Below, in pieces: positions 32,647 through 40,806 of a stretch of 64,000 nucleotides of DNA; positions within the stretch are counted from its first letter, which is position 1, and the number at the start of each line of letters is the position of its first letter. Under the pieces are notes generated by a model, which saw nothing but the letters and a program-made list of their open reading frames with translations, was not told the origin of the DNA and made no database searches. The stretch is taken from contig CAZQNQ010000020.1 in assembly GCA_964594985.1 (NCBI GenBank), positions 42,222 through 106,221 of the forward strand, written 5' to 3'. The translations under genes and the position numbers were made by a program. This stretch comes from JADLHS01 sp964594985. Its GTDB lineage: Bacteria > Verrucomicrobiota > Verrucomicrobiia > Limisphaerales > JADLHS01.

Positions 32647-34932
32647 TCATGTGCCGGCCTCCCCGATCAGATCCACTGCGGCTTGGATCAGGGTTTCGTC
32701 GTGGAAGCTGCCTTTCGTCAGATAATAATCCGCGCCCGCGTTCAAGCCGCGCAACCGGTCCGCCTCGCGGTCCTTGTAGGACACGATCATCACGGGCAAC
32801 GATTTCAAGTGCTCATCCTTTTTGATGAGCGTGGTGAGTTCGATGCCGTCCATGCGCGGCATGTCCACGTCCGTGATGACGAGATCATAGTTCCCGCTGC
32901 GCACGGCGTTCCAACCGTCCATGCCGTCCACGGCGACATCGGTGGCGTAACCCGCCCCATCCAGCAGTTTGCGTTCGAGTTCGCGCACCGTGAGCGAATC
33001 ATCCACCACGAGCACGCGCTTGCGTTTCTGGGTGGCGGCGGCCAGCGCGCCGCGACCGACGCCGGTCAGTTCGCCGGACGTGGCCAGTTTCTCGATGGAA
33101 CGGATCATGTCGTCCACGTCCACGATGAGCACGGGCGAACCATCCTCCATCAACGCGGCGGCGCTGATGTCCTTCACCTTGCCGAGGCGCGCGTCGAGCG
33201 GTTGCACGACGAGTTCGCGTTCGCCGAGGAACCGGTCCACGAGCAGGCCGTAACGTTGATTGCGTTCCCCGAGCACGACGACGGGCAATTCGTCGCCGGG
33301 CGGCTTGGGTGGGTTGACCTCAAAGATTTGATGCGCGGCGAGCAGGCTGATGTGCTGGTCGCCGAGGCGGAAATGATGCCGCCCCTCGAGTGTCTCGATG
33401 CGTTCGCGGGTCAACTGCAGCGTATGGCCGATCTGCGCCAGCGGGAAGGCGTAGGGTTCGCCGGCGATCTCCACGAGCAAGGTGCGCAACACCGACATGG
33501 TGATCGGGAGTTGCAACTGAAAGCGCATGCCGCGCCCGCGCAACGTGGACACGCGCACGCTGCCGCGGACGGCGCGGACCATGTTCTGCACCACATCGAG
33601 GCCGACGCCGCGGCCGGAGATTTCGGTGACGGTGTCGCGCAGCGTGAATCCGGGCAGAAAGAGGAATTGCAGCAGTTCCATCTCGGTCAATTTTTCCGCC
33701 ACGACCTGGGTGGTGAGTTTGCGGTGAACGATGACTTCGCGGACGCGGTTCGTATCGAGGCCGGAGCCGTCGTCGGCCACGACCACCTGCAACATGCCGG
33801 CGGTGTGGCGGGCTTCAAGCCGGATGGTGGCTTCACGCGGTTTGCCCTGCCGGGCGCGGTCGTCGGGGTATTCGCAACCGTGATCCACGGCGTTGCGGAT
33901 GAGATGCGTCAACGGCGCTTCCAGCCGGTCCAGAATGTCGCGGTCCACCTGGGTCGTTTCGCCCTGGATTTCCAGTTGCACCTGTTTGCCCAGGCTGCGG
34001 GCGAGATCGCGCACCATGCGGGGGAAGCGTTGCACGCCGTCGCCGAAGGGCCGCATCCGCGTGCGCAGCACTTCGAGGTACAGCCGGTTGGACAAACTGG
34101 CGGCCCGGCGGTCATACAAATCCAGTTCCTGCAAACGGCCGTTGAGATAATGCCGCGCCTCGGTCGCCTGGCCGTGAAGTTCCTGGAAACGATGCCGCAC
34201 GGCTTCGGAGACATTTTCGCCGGCGCACAACTGGCGCAGGGAATCGAGCGTTTGTTCAAGGTCGGATTGCATCCGCTTGAGGCGTTGCATGGATTCCGAG
34301 AACGGTCGCAGCCAGCGGGATTCCACGAGCGATTCGCCGGCCAGCGCGAGCAGGCGATTCAAATTCTCCGCGGTGAGGCGGAGGACCCGGTCGGGGGCTT
34401 CGGCCTTGGTTTCCGCCGGGGCTTTGATGTCCGCGGAGCGATACAACGCGGTGTCGCCGCTGGATTTTGCGGTCGCAAGTTTGACGGGCGAAACTTCCGT
34501 GGCCACGCGGGCGGGAGTAAAAGCGTGGATTTCAAGCAGCCAACTGTCGAGCGTCCGGCTGCCGTGGGTCTGCCATTCACGGATGGAATGTTCGTCGTGC
34601 CGGGCGATGGTGTTGAGCAGATCCACGCCGCGCAACAACACATCCACGTGTTCCTGATGCAGCGCGAGCCGGGCTTGCTGCGCGGCGACAAAACAATCCT
34701 CCATCGCGTGCGCCACCGTGACGGCCGGGCTGAGGTTCACGATGCGGGCCGCGCCCTTGAACGAATGGGCGGCGCGCATCAAGGCTTCGAGCTGTTCGGG
34801 GGAGGCGGGGGCGCGTTCCAATTCCAGCAGCCCCTTCGTGAGCAGGGCGGTCTGGTTCTCCGCTTCCACGCGAAACAACTCCTGCATCGAGAGATGCTGG
34901 TGCGGATGCGGATCTGGATTGTGCTTCTTCAC
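32647..34932 (-). CDS. cheA: CheA-CheY hybrid kinase, WspE-like
   Basis: Array kinase, 761 aa. N-terminal Hpt with phospho-His in AAHSFKGAARIV, dimerisation helices, HATPase (HLIRNAVDHGCEYPDDRA, ISGRGVGLDVV), CheW-like domain, and a C-terminal receiver (RVLVVDDSLTVRELERKLL; DLVITDVDMPRMDG). The start is GTG 34932, coupled GTGA to the preceding CheW stop. ATG 34887 is a possible alternative. A longer frame overlaps the CheW gene and is rejected. The fused receiver is characteristic of WspE-type systems. Confidence 0.93.
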   Translation of the reverse strand: MKKHNPDPHPHQHLSMQELFRVEAENQTALLTKGLLELERAPASPEQLEALMRAAHSFKGAARIVNLSPAVTVAHAMEDCFVAAQQARLALHQEHVDVLLRGVDLLNTIARHDEHSIREWQTHGSRTLDSWLLEIHAFTPARVATEVSPVKLATAKSSGDTALYRSADIKAPAETKAEAPDRVLRLTAENLNRLLALAGESLVESRWLRPFSESMQRLKRMQSDLEQTLDSLRQLCAGENVSEAVRHRFQELHGQATEARHYLNGRLQELDLYDRRAASLSNRLYLEVLRTRMRPFGDGVQRFPRMVRDLARSLGKQVQLEIQGETTQVDRDILDRLEAPLTHLIRNAVDHGCEYPDDRARQGKPREATIRLEARHTAGMLQVVVADDGSGLDTNRVREVIVHRKLTTQVVAEKLTEMELLQFLFLPGFTLRDTVTEISGRGVGLDVVQNMVRAVRGSVRVSTLRGRGMRFQLQLPITMSVLRTLLVEIAGEPYAFPLAQIGHTLQLTRERIETLEGRHHFRLGDQHISLLAAHQIFEVNPPKPPGDELPVVVLGERNQRYGLLVDRFLGERELVVQPLDARLGKVKDISAAALMEDGSPVLIVDVDDMIRSIEKLATSGELTGVGRGALAAATQKRKRVLVVDDSLTVRELERKLLDGAGYATDVAVDGMDGWNAVRSGNYDLVITDVDMPRMDGIELTTLIKKDEHLKSLPVMIVSYKDREADRLRGLNAGADYYLTKGSFHDETLIQAAVDLIGEAGT

Positions 34933-35660
34933 GTCAGATTCCGATTGAGCGCCGCGAACAAGGATTTGGGGTCGAGAAAGCCGACGGCGAAATTGCGCCA
35001 CGGGAAAATGCCGGCGGTGCAGTTCAGGCCGGAATGGGCGATGGCCGCGGGCGGCTCCCGCAAATCCGCCGAATGAAAGCGATGCACGCCGTGAACTTCG
35101 TCCACGGGAAACGCGAATCGTTGCGCATTCCACTCCGAGACGAGCAGACGATCGAACGTGGCGATCTGGCGCTGGACCAGCGCGGCGGATTCCAGGCCAA
35201 GCAGACGACCGAGCGAGGCGCAGAGGAGCAGTTCCCCCCGGATGTTCACGAGGCCGAGGATGATGCCGCGGCGGCGGTGCGGCAGGCTGTGCATGGTCCG
35301 GCGTTCCGCGATTTCCTGGAATGCCGGCGTGGGCATCGCCAGCCATTCGCCCGCGATGCGGAAGAGCACCGCGCTTGTCTTGGCGGGTGTGGCGATCTGT
35401 TTCTCCTGGGCGAAGTGGGCCGACCATTCGCGCCGGTGATCCACCGTGAAGGGGCGATCCAAAAATTGCGCGGCCGCGGCGGAGTAAACCGGGCAGTTGT
35501 GACAATGGAAATGCCGCGCGAGTTCGGGGCAGGACTGGTTGCCTTGGACGCCGATGCGATTCCAGCAATCCGGCAGTGTCGCGGGCAACTGCGTGCCGCG
35601 CGGGGCGACTTCCAGTGCGGCGTCATTGGCCGGAGGTTGGGGTGAGGAGGGGTGATTCAC
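34929..35660 (-). CDS. CheW coupling protein with N-terminal Cys cluster, WspD-like
   Basis: 243 aa. The C-terminal CheW domain (TSAVLFRIAGEWLAMPTPAF; LGLVNIRGELLLC) links receptor and kinase. The N-terminal 90 residues carry a Cys pattern C-x11-C-x8-C-x2-C starting at CWNRIGVQGNQSC and ending CHNCPVYSAAA. This is the same leader I recall from WspD proteins and resembles a metal or cofactor site. Between cheR and cheA; its stop overlaps the cheA start. Confidence 0.9.
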   Translation of the reverse strand: MNHPSSPQPPANDAALEVAPRGTQLPATLPDCWNRIGVQGNQSCPELARHFHCHNCPVYSAAAAQFLDRPFTVDHRREWSAHFAQEKQIATPAKTSAVLFRIAGEWLAMPTPAFQEIAERRTMHSLPHRRRGIILGLVNIRGELLLCASLGRLLGLESAALVQRQIATFDRLLVSEWNAQRFAFPVDEVHGVHRFHSADLREPPAAIAHSGLNCTAGIFPWRNFAVGFLDPKSLFAALNRNLT

Positions 35661-35666
35661 GCGGCG

Positions 35667-36944
35667 TTACATCCTGGCGGGTTCGTCGGCGGAGACATTG
35701 CGCTGGGTGGCGGCGCGTTCGGCCCGGCGTTTGAACGACTGCGCGGCGATGGGATCGCCATGTTTTTCAAGCCACAACGCGGCATGCACCAGGGTCTCGT
35801 AATGGTTCGGATCAAGGTAAAGCGCTTTGCGGTACAGCTCCATGGCCTCGGGATTGTCGGTCGCATCCTTCATCAAGCCCAGCAGATAATACGCTTCCGC
35901 GCAGTCCTGATGCTGGGCCAGATGCGCCTGGCACAGCGCGGCGGCTTCATCAAGTTGCCCACTGTCGGCCAGGCGCCGCGCCAGGCGCAATGAGCCGAGG
36001 TTGTGTTCGCGGTCCGAGTCCGCAGAATTCGCGGCAGCGAGATCTGGTGTGGCATTCGGCGGGCCATCCGGTTCGGGCGCGCGGCGGGGGGGCTTCTTGG
36101 TGCGGGGCCGGGCTTGGGGCGGCGCGGCGGGGTCGCCGGCCTTGCGGCAGGCAAAGACATGCGGCAGGTTCGCGCTGGCGAAGCCGCTCTCCGCCACCAG
36201 TGGCAATTCCGCCGGGCCGACGAACAACATGCCGTCCGCGGCGAGCAGCCGATGCAATTTTGCCAGTGTCAGATCTTGCGTGGCCCGATCAAAGTAGATG
36301 AGCAGGTTGCGGCAGAAGATGAAATCATAGGGCGGACTGTCCATCATGAAGCCGTCATCGAGCACATTGTCGCGTTGGAAATTCACCTGCTGCCGGACGA
36401 TGGCGCTGAGCGCGAAACCGTCCTTCACCTCGGTGAAGTGGCGGTCCCGGAACGCCAGCTCCTGGCCGCGAAAAGAGTTTTTTCCGTAGATGCCGCGCGC
36501 CGCCCGCAGCAGGGCGTTCTGGGAGATGTCCACGGCGTCAATCTGGAATCGTTCCTGTTCCACGCCCGCATCCAGCAGGCACATCGCGAGCGAATACGGT
36601 TCTTCACCGCTGGAGCAGGGGACGCTCAGGATGCGCATCGGTTCATCGGGATGCTTGGGCAGCCACTCGCCGGCGGCGATCAGCGTGAAGGCATTGAACG
36701 GTTCGCGATCGCGGAAGAACCACGTCTCCGTCACGACGATGGCTTCGATGAGTTCGTTGAACTCCGCCGGCGAATGGAGCAGCATCTGTTTGTACTCCGC
36801 AGTGGCATTCAGCCCGTGCATCTTCATGCGTTGCCGCACGGTGCGTTCGATCAAAGGGGAGCCGATGCTCGCGGCGTCCAGCCCGATGCCTTTGCGGAGC
36901 AGTGCTTCAATGTGTTGCATGACCCGGCTCCGCGGTTGATTCAA
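35667..36944 (-). CDS. cheR: CheR methyltransferase with C-terminal TPR, WspC-like
   Basis: Methylates receptor glutamates using SAM. 425 aa. CheR N and C domains span residues 1-265 (TETWFFRDREPFNAF; SVPCSSGEEPYSLAM; DFIFCRNLLIYF). A Pro-rich linker leads to TPR units in the last ~110 residues (AYYLLGLMKDATDNPEAMEL). This layout matches WspC. Its start overlaps the end of the preceding cheW by 38 nt. Confidence 0.93.
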   Translation of the reverse strand: MNQPRSRVMQHIEALLRKGIGLDAASIGSPLIERTVRQRMKMHGLNATAEYKQMLLHSPAEFNELIEAIVVTETWFFRDREPFNAFTLIAAGEWLPKHPDEPMRILSVPCSSGEEPYSLAMCLLDAGVEQERFQIDAVDISQNALLRAARGIYGKNSFRGQELAFRDRHFTEVKDGFALSAIVRQQVNFQRDNVLDDGFMMDSPPYDFIFCRNLLIYFDRATQDLTLAKLHRLLAADGMLFVGPAELPLVAESGFASANLPHVFACRKAGDPAAPPQARPRTKKPPRRAPEPDGPPNATPDLAAANSADSDREHNLGSLRLARRLADSGQLDEAAALCQAHLAQHQDCAEAYYLLGLMKDATDNPEAMELYRKALYLDPNHYETLVHAALWLEKHGDPIAAQSFKRRAERAATQRNVSADEPARM

Positions 36945-37383
36945 ACAACTGCGCGCTGGCGTGATGTTGCAGCAATCGTTCGGGATTGAGGAGTTGCACG
37001 ACGCCCTGCGCGTCCTTCAGCATGGGGCCCAGAAAAGGACTGTTCGTCAGCCGCACCCCGGATTCGACAAAATCCTTTGGCTCGCAGCGCAACGTGGCGG
37101 TGGCCCGCTCGGCGACAAGCCCCATGAATTGTTCGGCGCCGGATGCCAGGGTGTAATTGACGATGATGATCCGCGTGCTGAAGTGTTCGGCGGCGGGGCG
37201 GCCCAGGGTCAGTTCGCACAAGTCCAAAGCCGGCACGAAGCGGCCGCGATAGAGGAACATGCCCGCCACCCCGCGCGGGGCCTGCGGGATTTTTTTCAGC
37301 GCCAGCAACGGCACTATTTCCACCACGCGCCGGGCTTCCAACGCGTAACGTTCGTTGCCGAGATGGAACAGGACAAACAGCAT
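36907..37383 (-). CDS. CheW coupling protein, WspB-like
   Basis: 158-aa single CheW domain (MLFVLFHLGNERYALEARRV; LYRGRFVPALDL). ATG 37383 is chosen over a TTG at 37413 that lies in the GGGGAG-rich repeat. Second gene of the chemosensory operon; the receptor precedes it. Confidence 0.9.
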   Translation of the reverse strand: MLFVLFHLGNERYALEARRVVEIVPLLALKKIPQAPRGVAGMFLYRGRFVPALDLCELTLGRPAAEHFSTRIIIVNYTLASGAEQFMGLVAERATATLRCEPKDFVESGVRLTNSPFLGPMLKDAQGVVQLLNPERLLQHHASAQLFESTAEPGHATH

Positions 37384-37410
37384 GACTTCATAGTTGACCC
37401 GCTCCCCCTC

Positions 37411-37464
37411 CAAACCTCCCCCTCACTTTTGAACGACCGGGTGAGGGGGTGGAGGGGGAGCGGG
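37411..37464. repeat. CCCCCTC/GAGGGGG inverted repeat
   Basis: CCTCCCCCTCAC ... GTGAGGGGGTGGAGGGGGAG dyad between the receptor and cheW genes. Related to the CCCTCTCCCC repeats at 23512 and 50622. Confidence 0.65.
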
Positions 37465-37470
37465 TGATTA

Positions 37471-39078
37471 TCATTTTTCCTCCAGTTTGAAGCGCGCCAC
37501 GCTGGTCTGAAGACCACGCGCCGCTTCGTTCAACTGCTCGATGGCCAGATTGGATTGGCGGAGCGAATCGGCGGTCTGATGCGCCGCTTCGCTGAGCTGG
37601 GTCAAGGTCTCGCTGATCTGTTGCGCGCCGGTGGCCTGCGCGTGCATGCCTTCGCTGACGGTCGCAAACCGCGGCGTGAGCGTCTGGACCTGATGGATGA
37701 TCTGCGCGAGCTGGGTGCTGACCTGGCGGATTTCATCCACGCCGCGCCGCACTTCTTCTGAAAACTTGTCCATGCCCATGACCCCGGCGGCCACGGCGGA
37801 CTGCATCTCCTTCACCATCTTCTCAATGTCGTAAGTCGCCACCGCGGTCTGATCGGCGAGCCGGCGGATTTCCATCGCGACGACCGCGAATCCGAGGCCG
37901 TACTCACCGGCCTTTTCTGCTTCGATGGCGGCGTTGAGCGAAAGCAGGTTCGTCTGGTCGGCCACCTTGGTGATGGTGGTGACGACAGTGTTGATGTTAC
38001 TCGTCTTTTCGTTCAGCACGGCGAGCTTGCCGGTGATGGAGCCGGAGGCGTCCATGATCTGGCGCATGGTGCTTTCCATGCGGGTGATGCCCGTCTGTCC
38101 GCTGCCGGCGAGGTCGGCGGTTTCATGCGCGACCTCCACGACCTCATTCATCGTCTTGTCGAGTTCGCGCGAGGTGGCGGAAATCTGTTTTGACGTTGCG
38201 CCGATCTCGGCGGTGGTGGCGGCGATTTCCGTCGTGGTGCTTTGTTGCTCGCGCGAGGTGGCGGCGATCTGGGTGGCGGTGATGTTCACCTGCACGCCGG
38301 AACGTTGCACCTGGCCGACCAGGACCGAGAGATCGTCGGCGAGACGATTCAAGCCGTCGCCCAGCACTCCGAACTCGTCCTTGCGATGGAGCGCGACGCG
38401 TTGCGTGAAGTCGCCGTTGCGCATCCGTTCCATCCCGTCCACGAGTTGTTTGAGCGGGATGCTCACGGAGGCGGAGAGGTAACGGAACACGAAGATGCCC
38501 ACGATGCCGGCAATGATGATGCCGAAGACCACGATGATGCCCCAGTTGAGTGAATGGATCTCGCTTTTGCGGCGGACTTCATCGAAGGCCCCGATGGCGT
38601 TGGTGACGAGTTTATCGCGATAGTCGGCCACGGCGGCGTGGGTGTTGACGAAAGAATCGCGGACGCCGATGGGATCGCTTTCGATTTTCTCGATGGTGCT
38701 GTTGACGTGCAACTCAAGGGTCAGGTCAATGAAGCCTTGCAATTGTTTCAGCGTCTCCACGATGCGGGGTTCCTGACTGAAATCCGCGCTGAGGTCCGTG
38801 ATGGCTTGTTTCATGTCCTTGATGGCGTTCCGGACCCGGTTCTTCTCCAGATCCCGGATGCGGGTGTCGCGTGGGGACAACAACATGGTCCGCAGCGAAT
38901 CGCTGATGACCACGGAGTAGTAACGCAGGCGGACCGTTTCGCTGGCCAGGCGTTCGCTGACCTGCCGGGTGCGGTTGGTGGTCTGCACCCCCCACCAGGC
39001 CAGCCCGCAGGCCACCAGCAGGAACGCCAGATAGATGATCAACGTCGTGTAGAGTCGTTTCCAGATTGACGAATTCAT
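37471..39078 (-). CDS. Methyl-accepting chemotaxis protein, WspA-like
   Basis: Membrane receptor of the array, 535 aa, start ATG 39078. TM1 near residues 9-30 (LYTTLIIYLAFLLVACGLAW), a ~150-residue helical sensor domain, TM2 near 190 (GIIVVFGIIIAGIVGIFVF), HAMP, then a signalling hairpin whose tip reads AIEAEKAGEYGLGFAVVAME and DQTAVATYDIEKMV. First gene of the operon, divergent from maf with 105 nt between. Confidence 0.93.
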   Translation of the reverse strand: MNSSIWKRLYTTLIIYLAFLLVACGLAWWGVQTTNRTRQVSERLASETVRLRYYSVVISDSLRTMLLSPRDTRIRDLEKNRVRNAIKDMKQAITDLSADFSQEPRIVETLKQLQGFIDLTLELHVNSTIEKIESDPIGVRDSFVNTHAAVADYRDKLVTNAIGAFDEVRRKSEIHSLNWGIIVVFGIIIAGIVGIFVFRYLSASVSIPLKQLVDGMERMRNGDFTQRVALHRKDEFGVLGDGLNRLADDLSVLVGQVQRSGVQVNITATQIAATSREQQSTTTEIAATTAEIGATSKQISATSRELDKTMNEVVEVAHETADLAGSGQTGITRMESTMRQIMDASGSITGKLAVLNEKTSNINTVVTTITKVADQTNLLSLNAAIEAEKAGEYGLGFAVVAMEIRRLADQTAVATYDIEKMVKEMQSAVAAGVMGMDKFSEEVRRGVDEIRQVSTQLAQIIHQVQTLTPRFATVSEGMHAQATGAQQISETLTQLSEAAHQTADSLRQSNLAIEQLNEAARGLQTSVARFKLEEK

Positions 39079-39183
39079 GAGTGCAGAGTTGCCGGACGCA
39101 ATCATCCCGTGCCACCGGGTGAAAAACAAGAATGTTTGTGTCGGAGCCACCGGTGGGTTAAACTGCGGCCTTCAGGTGCGAGT

Positions 39184-39774
39184 ATGAAATCGTTGCCGAT
39201 AATCCTTGCCTCAGCGTCTCCCCGCCGTCAGGAATTGCTGCAACAACTCGTCACCGACTTCGAGGTTGTGCCGAGTGACGCGCTGGAAGTCCATGACGAG
39301 CAGTTGACCGCGTGGGAAATGGCCCAGGTCAACGCCTACCGTAAAGCCCGGGCTGTCGCCAAGAAATTCCCCGATAACGTCGTGCTCGGCGCGGACACGC
39401 TCGTCTATCTCGATCGCGACACCAAACTCTTCGGCAAACCCACCGATCGTGCCGATGCCGCGCGCATGTTGAGCGAACTCCAGGGTCGTGTCCACGCCGT
39501 CATCACCGGGGTTTGTCTGTTGCACCTGCGCAACCATCGGCAGCACGTCTTCGCCGAGTGGACGGATGTGCGTTTCCATCCGCTCACGGTGAAACAGATT
39601 GAGGACTATCTGGCCTTGATGAACCCGCTCGACAAGGCCGGAGCTTACGCGATTCAGGAACACGGCGAACGCATCGTCGCCGAAATCTCCGGCTCGTACA
39701 GCAACGTCGTCGGCCTGCCGATCGAACGGTTGCGCGAGGCGTTGCACGCGTGGGACAATGGCATCAGAGCATAA
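39184..39774 (+). CDS. maf: Maf-family nucleoside triphosphate pyrophosphatase
   Basis: Hydrolyses non-canonical or modified NTPs such as dTTP/UTP or m7GTP. 196 aa. N-terminal LASASPRRQELLQQL and VLGADTLVYLDRDTKLFGKP are the phosphate/metal-binding signatures, and DKAGAYAIQEHG is near the end. Start ATG 39184; the open frame upstream runs into the receptor promoter. Confidence 0.93.
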   Translation: MKSLPIILASASPRRQELLQQLVTDFEVVPSDALEVHDEQLTAWEMAQVNAYRKARAVAKKFPDNVVLGADTLVYLDRDTKLFGKPTDRADAARMLSELQGRVHAVITGVCLLHLRNHRQHVFAEWTDVRFHPLTVKQIEDYLALMNPLDKAGAYAIQEHGERIVAEISGSYSNVVGLPIERLREALHAWDNGIRA

Positions 39775-39878
39775 TCAGTTGCTCGTCTCTAAAGCCCCTC
39801 CGCAAAACATCGGCCCTCCGCAAGGAGTGTCTCGAAACCGCGAAACTTGTCTCATCCTCCAACTTTTACCCCTGCAAA

Positions 39879-40046
39879 AGCGGCATCCGGAACTCCGTTT
39901 ATCATTTCCAAAGTTCCGGTTGTCGCATCCGGAGTTTCGGAAATGATTTCCGAAGTTTAGTTTATCACAACCGGAGTTTCGGATACGACATCCGGAGTTT
40001 AGTTTGTCACAACCGGAGTTTAGGTTGCCCAATCTGGACTTAAAAT
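39879..40046. repeat. 21-bp tandem repeat array, 8 units
   Basis: Eight adjacent 21-nt units with consensus close to TRTCACAWCCGGAGTTTMGKW (e.g. 39963-39983, 39984-40004, 40005-40025). The period is a multiple of three, so both strands stay open; the minus strand reads a heptad near RNSGCDK. The gap 39775-40458 holds this array, then GC-rich sequence and no credible gene. Confidence 0.85.
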
Positions 40047-40458
40047 CATGAAGAAAGTAACTCCGGTTATGTCTCAGGAAGGAACACAAACCGCCGCCGG
40101 ACGTCCGTCGCCGCCAGCCTAAACACCTTTTATGATTTCCTAAACTCTGGAAGCGGCAAAAGGAGTTTCGGAAACACCTCCGCCAATCCCACCGGCCCCG
40201 CTCCCAAGAGCCGCCGACCCCGTCCCAACTCCGTCCCAACCGCTCGCTCCCACGGAAACCAAAACCGCAACTCCCCCGTTCCAAGACTTGAGTCCGAAAC
40301 TCGCAAATGGAGTCACCGCGACCACCATTTGATTTGCCCCAACAGGGCAATGTCATTCAGTCCAAGGTTGGAGCGAAGCGACTACCACCGAGAACTGAAA
40401 TTGAATTCAACAGCTCCAACAGCCGTACACTGAATAATCTATTCCCTGCGGGACTGCT

Positions 40459-40698
40459 TCAATCCTTGGTGGGGGTGGTGGCCCGGAGCAATTTGGAAAC
40501 AGAAACTTTGTAAATTTTAGCCAGCTTTAGGATTTGTTTGCGCCCGACTAATCGCCCCGTCCGCTCCCAATACATTAGATTCGTGCGGGGAATACCACTC
40601 AGTTTGGCAACTTCTTCCTGGCTTAATCCCTTCTCTTTGCGGAGAAAGTGAAGCCAGGCGCCATAAGCGTTGCGGCGCGTGTTTGGTTTTCGACCCAT
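40459..40698 (-). CDS. Small XRE-type HTH regulator
   Basis: 79-aa DNA-binding protein: RKEKGLSQEEVAKLSGIPRTNL is the helix-turn-helix, followed by WERTGRLVGRKQILKLAKIYKVSVSKLL. It has no effector domain. Divergent from the large exported-hydrolase operon with a 108-nt AT-rich gap, so it may regulate it. Confidence 0.85.
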   Translation of the reverse strand: MGRKPNTRRNAYGAWLHFLRKEKGLSQEEVAKLSGIPRTNLMYWERTGRLVGRKQILKLAKIYKVSVSKLLRATTPTKD

Positions 40699-40806
40699 TC
40701 ATGGCAGCGTAAAAGGCAAAGTTGCGGAGACGGCGTTTTTGACAATTGATTGTCATATAAAAAACTTGCGTTTGTTGCGGGGCGGCGTATCAGGGGCGCG
40801 GGCACC

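Noticed and set aside
32638..35076. 812-aa plus-strand frame opposite cheA; similar frames at 29022-30395 and 30408-31586
   Set aside because: Mirror of CheA and hybrid-kinase codons; no domain motif, while the minus frames have full catalytic motifs.
39879..40046. CRISPR array
   Set aside because: Units are contiguous and diverged with no unique spacers, and no cas genes are present.
39775..40356. 193-aa minus-strand frame over the tandem repeats as a gene
   Set aside because: Openness is explained by the 21-nt period; no start context, and composition (Gly/Arg/Ser/Cys) is unlike neighbours.
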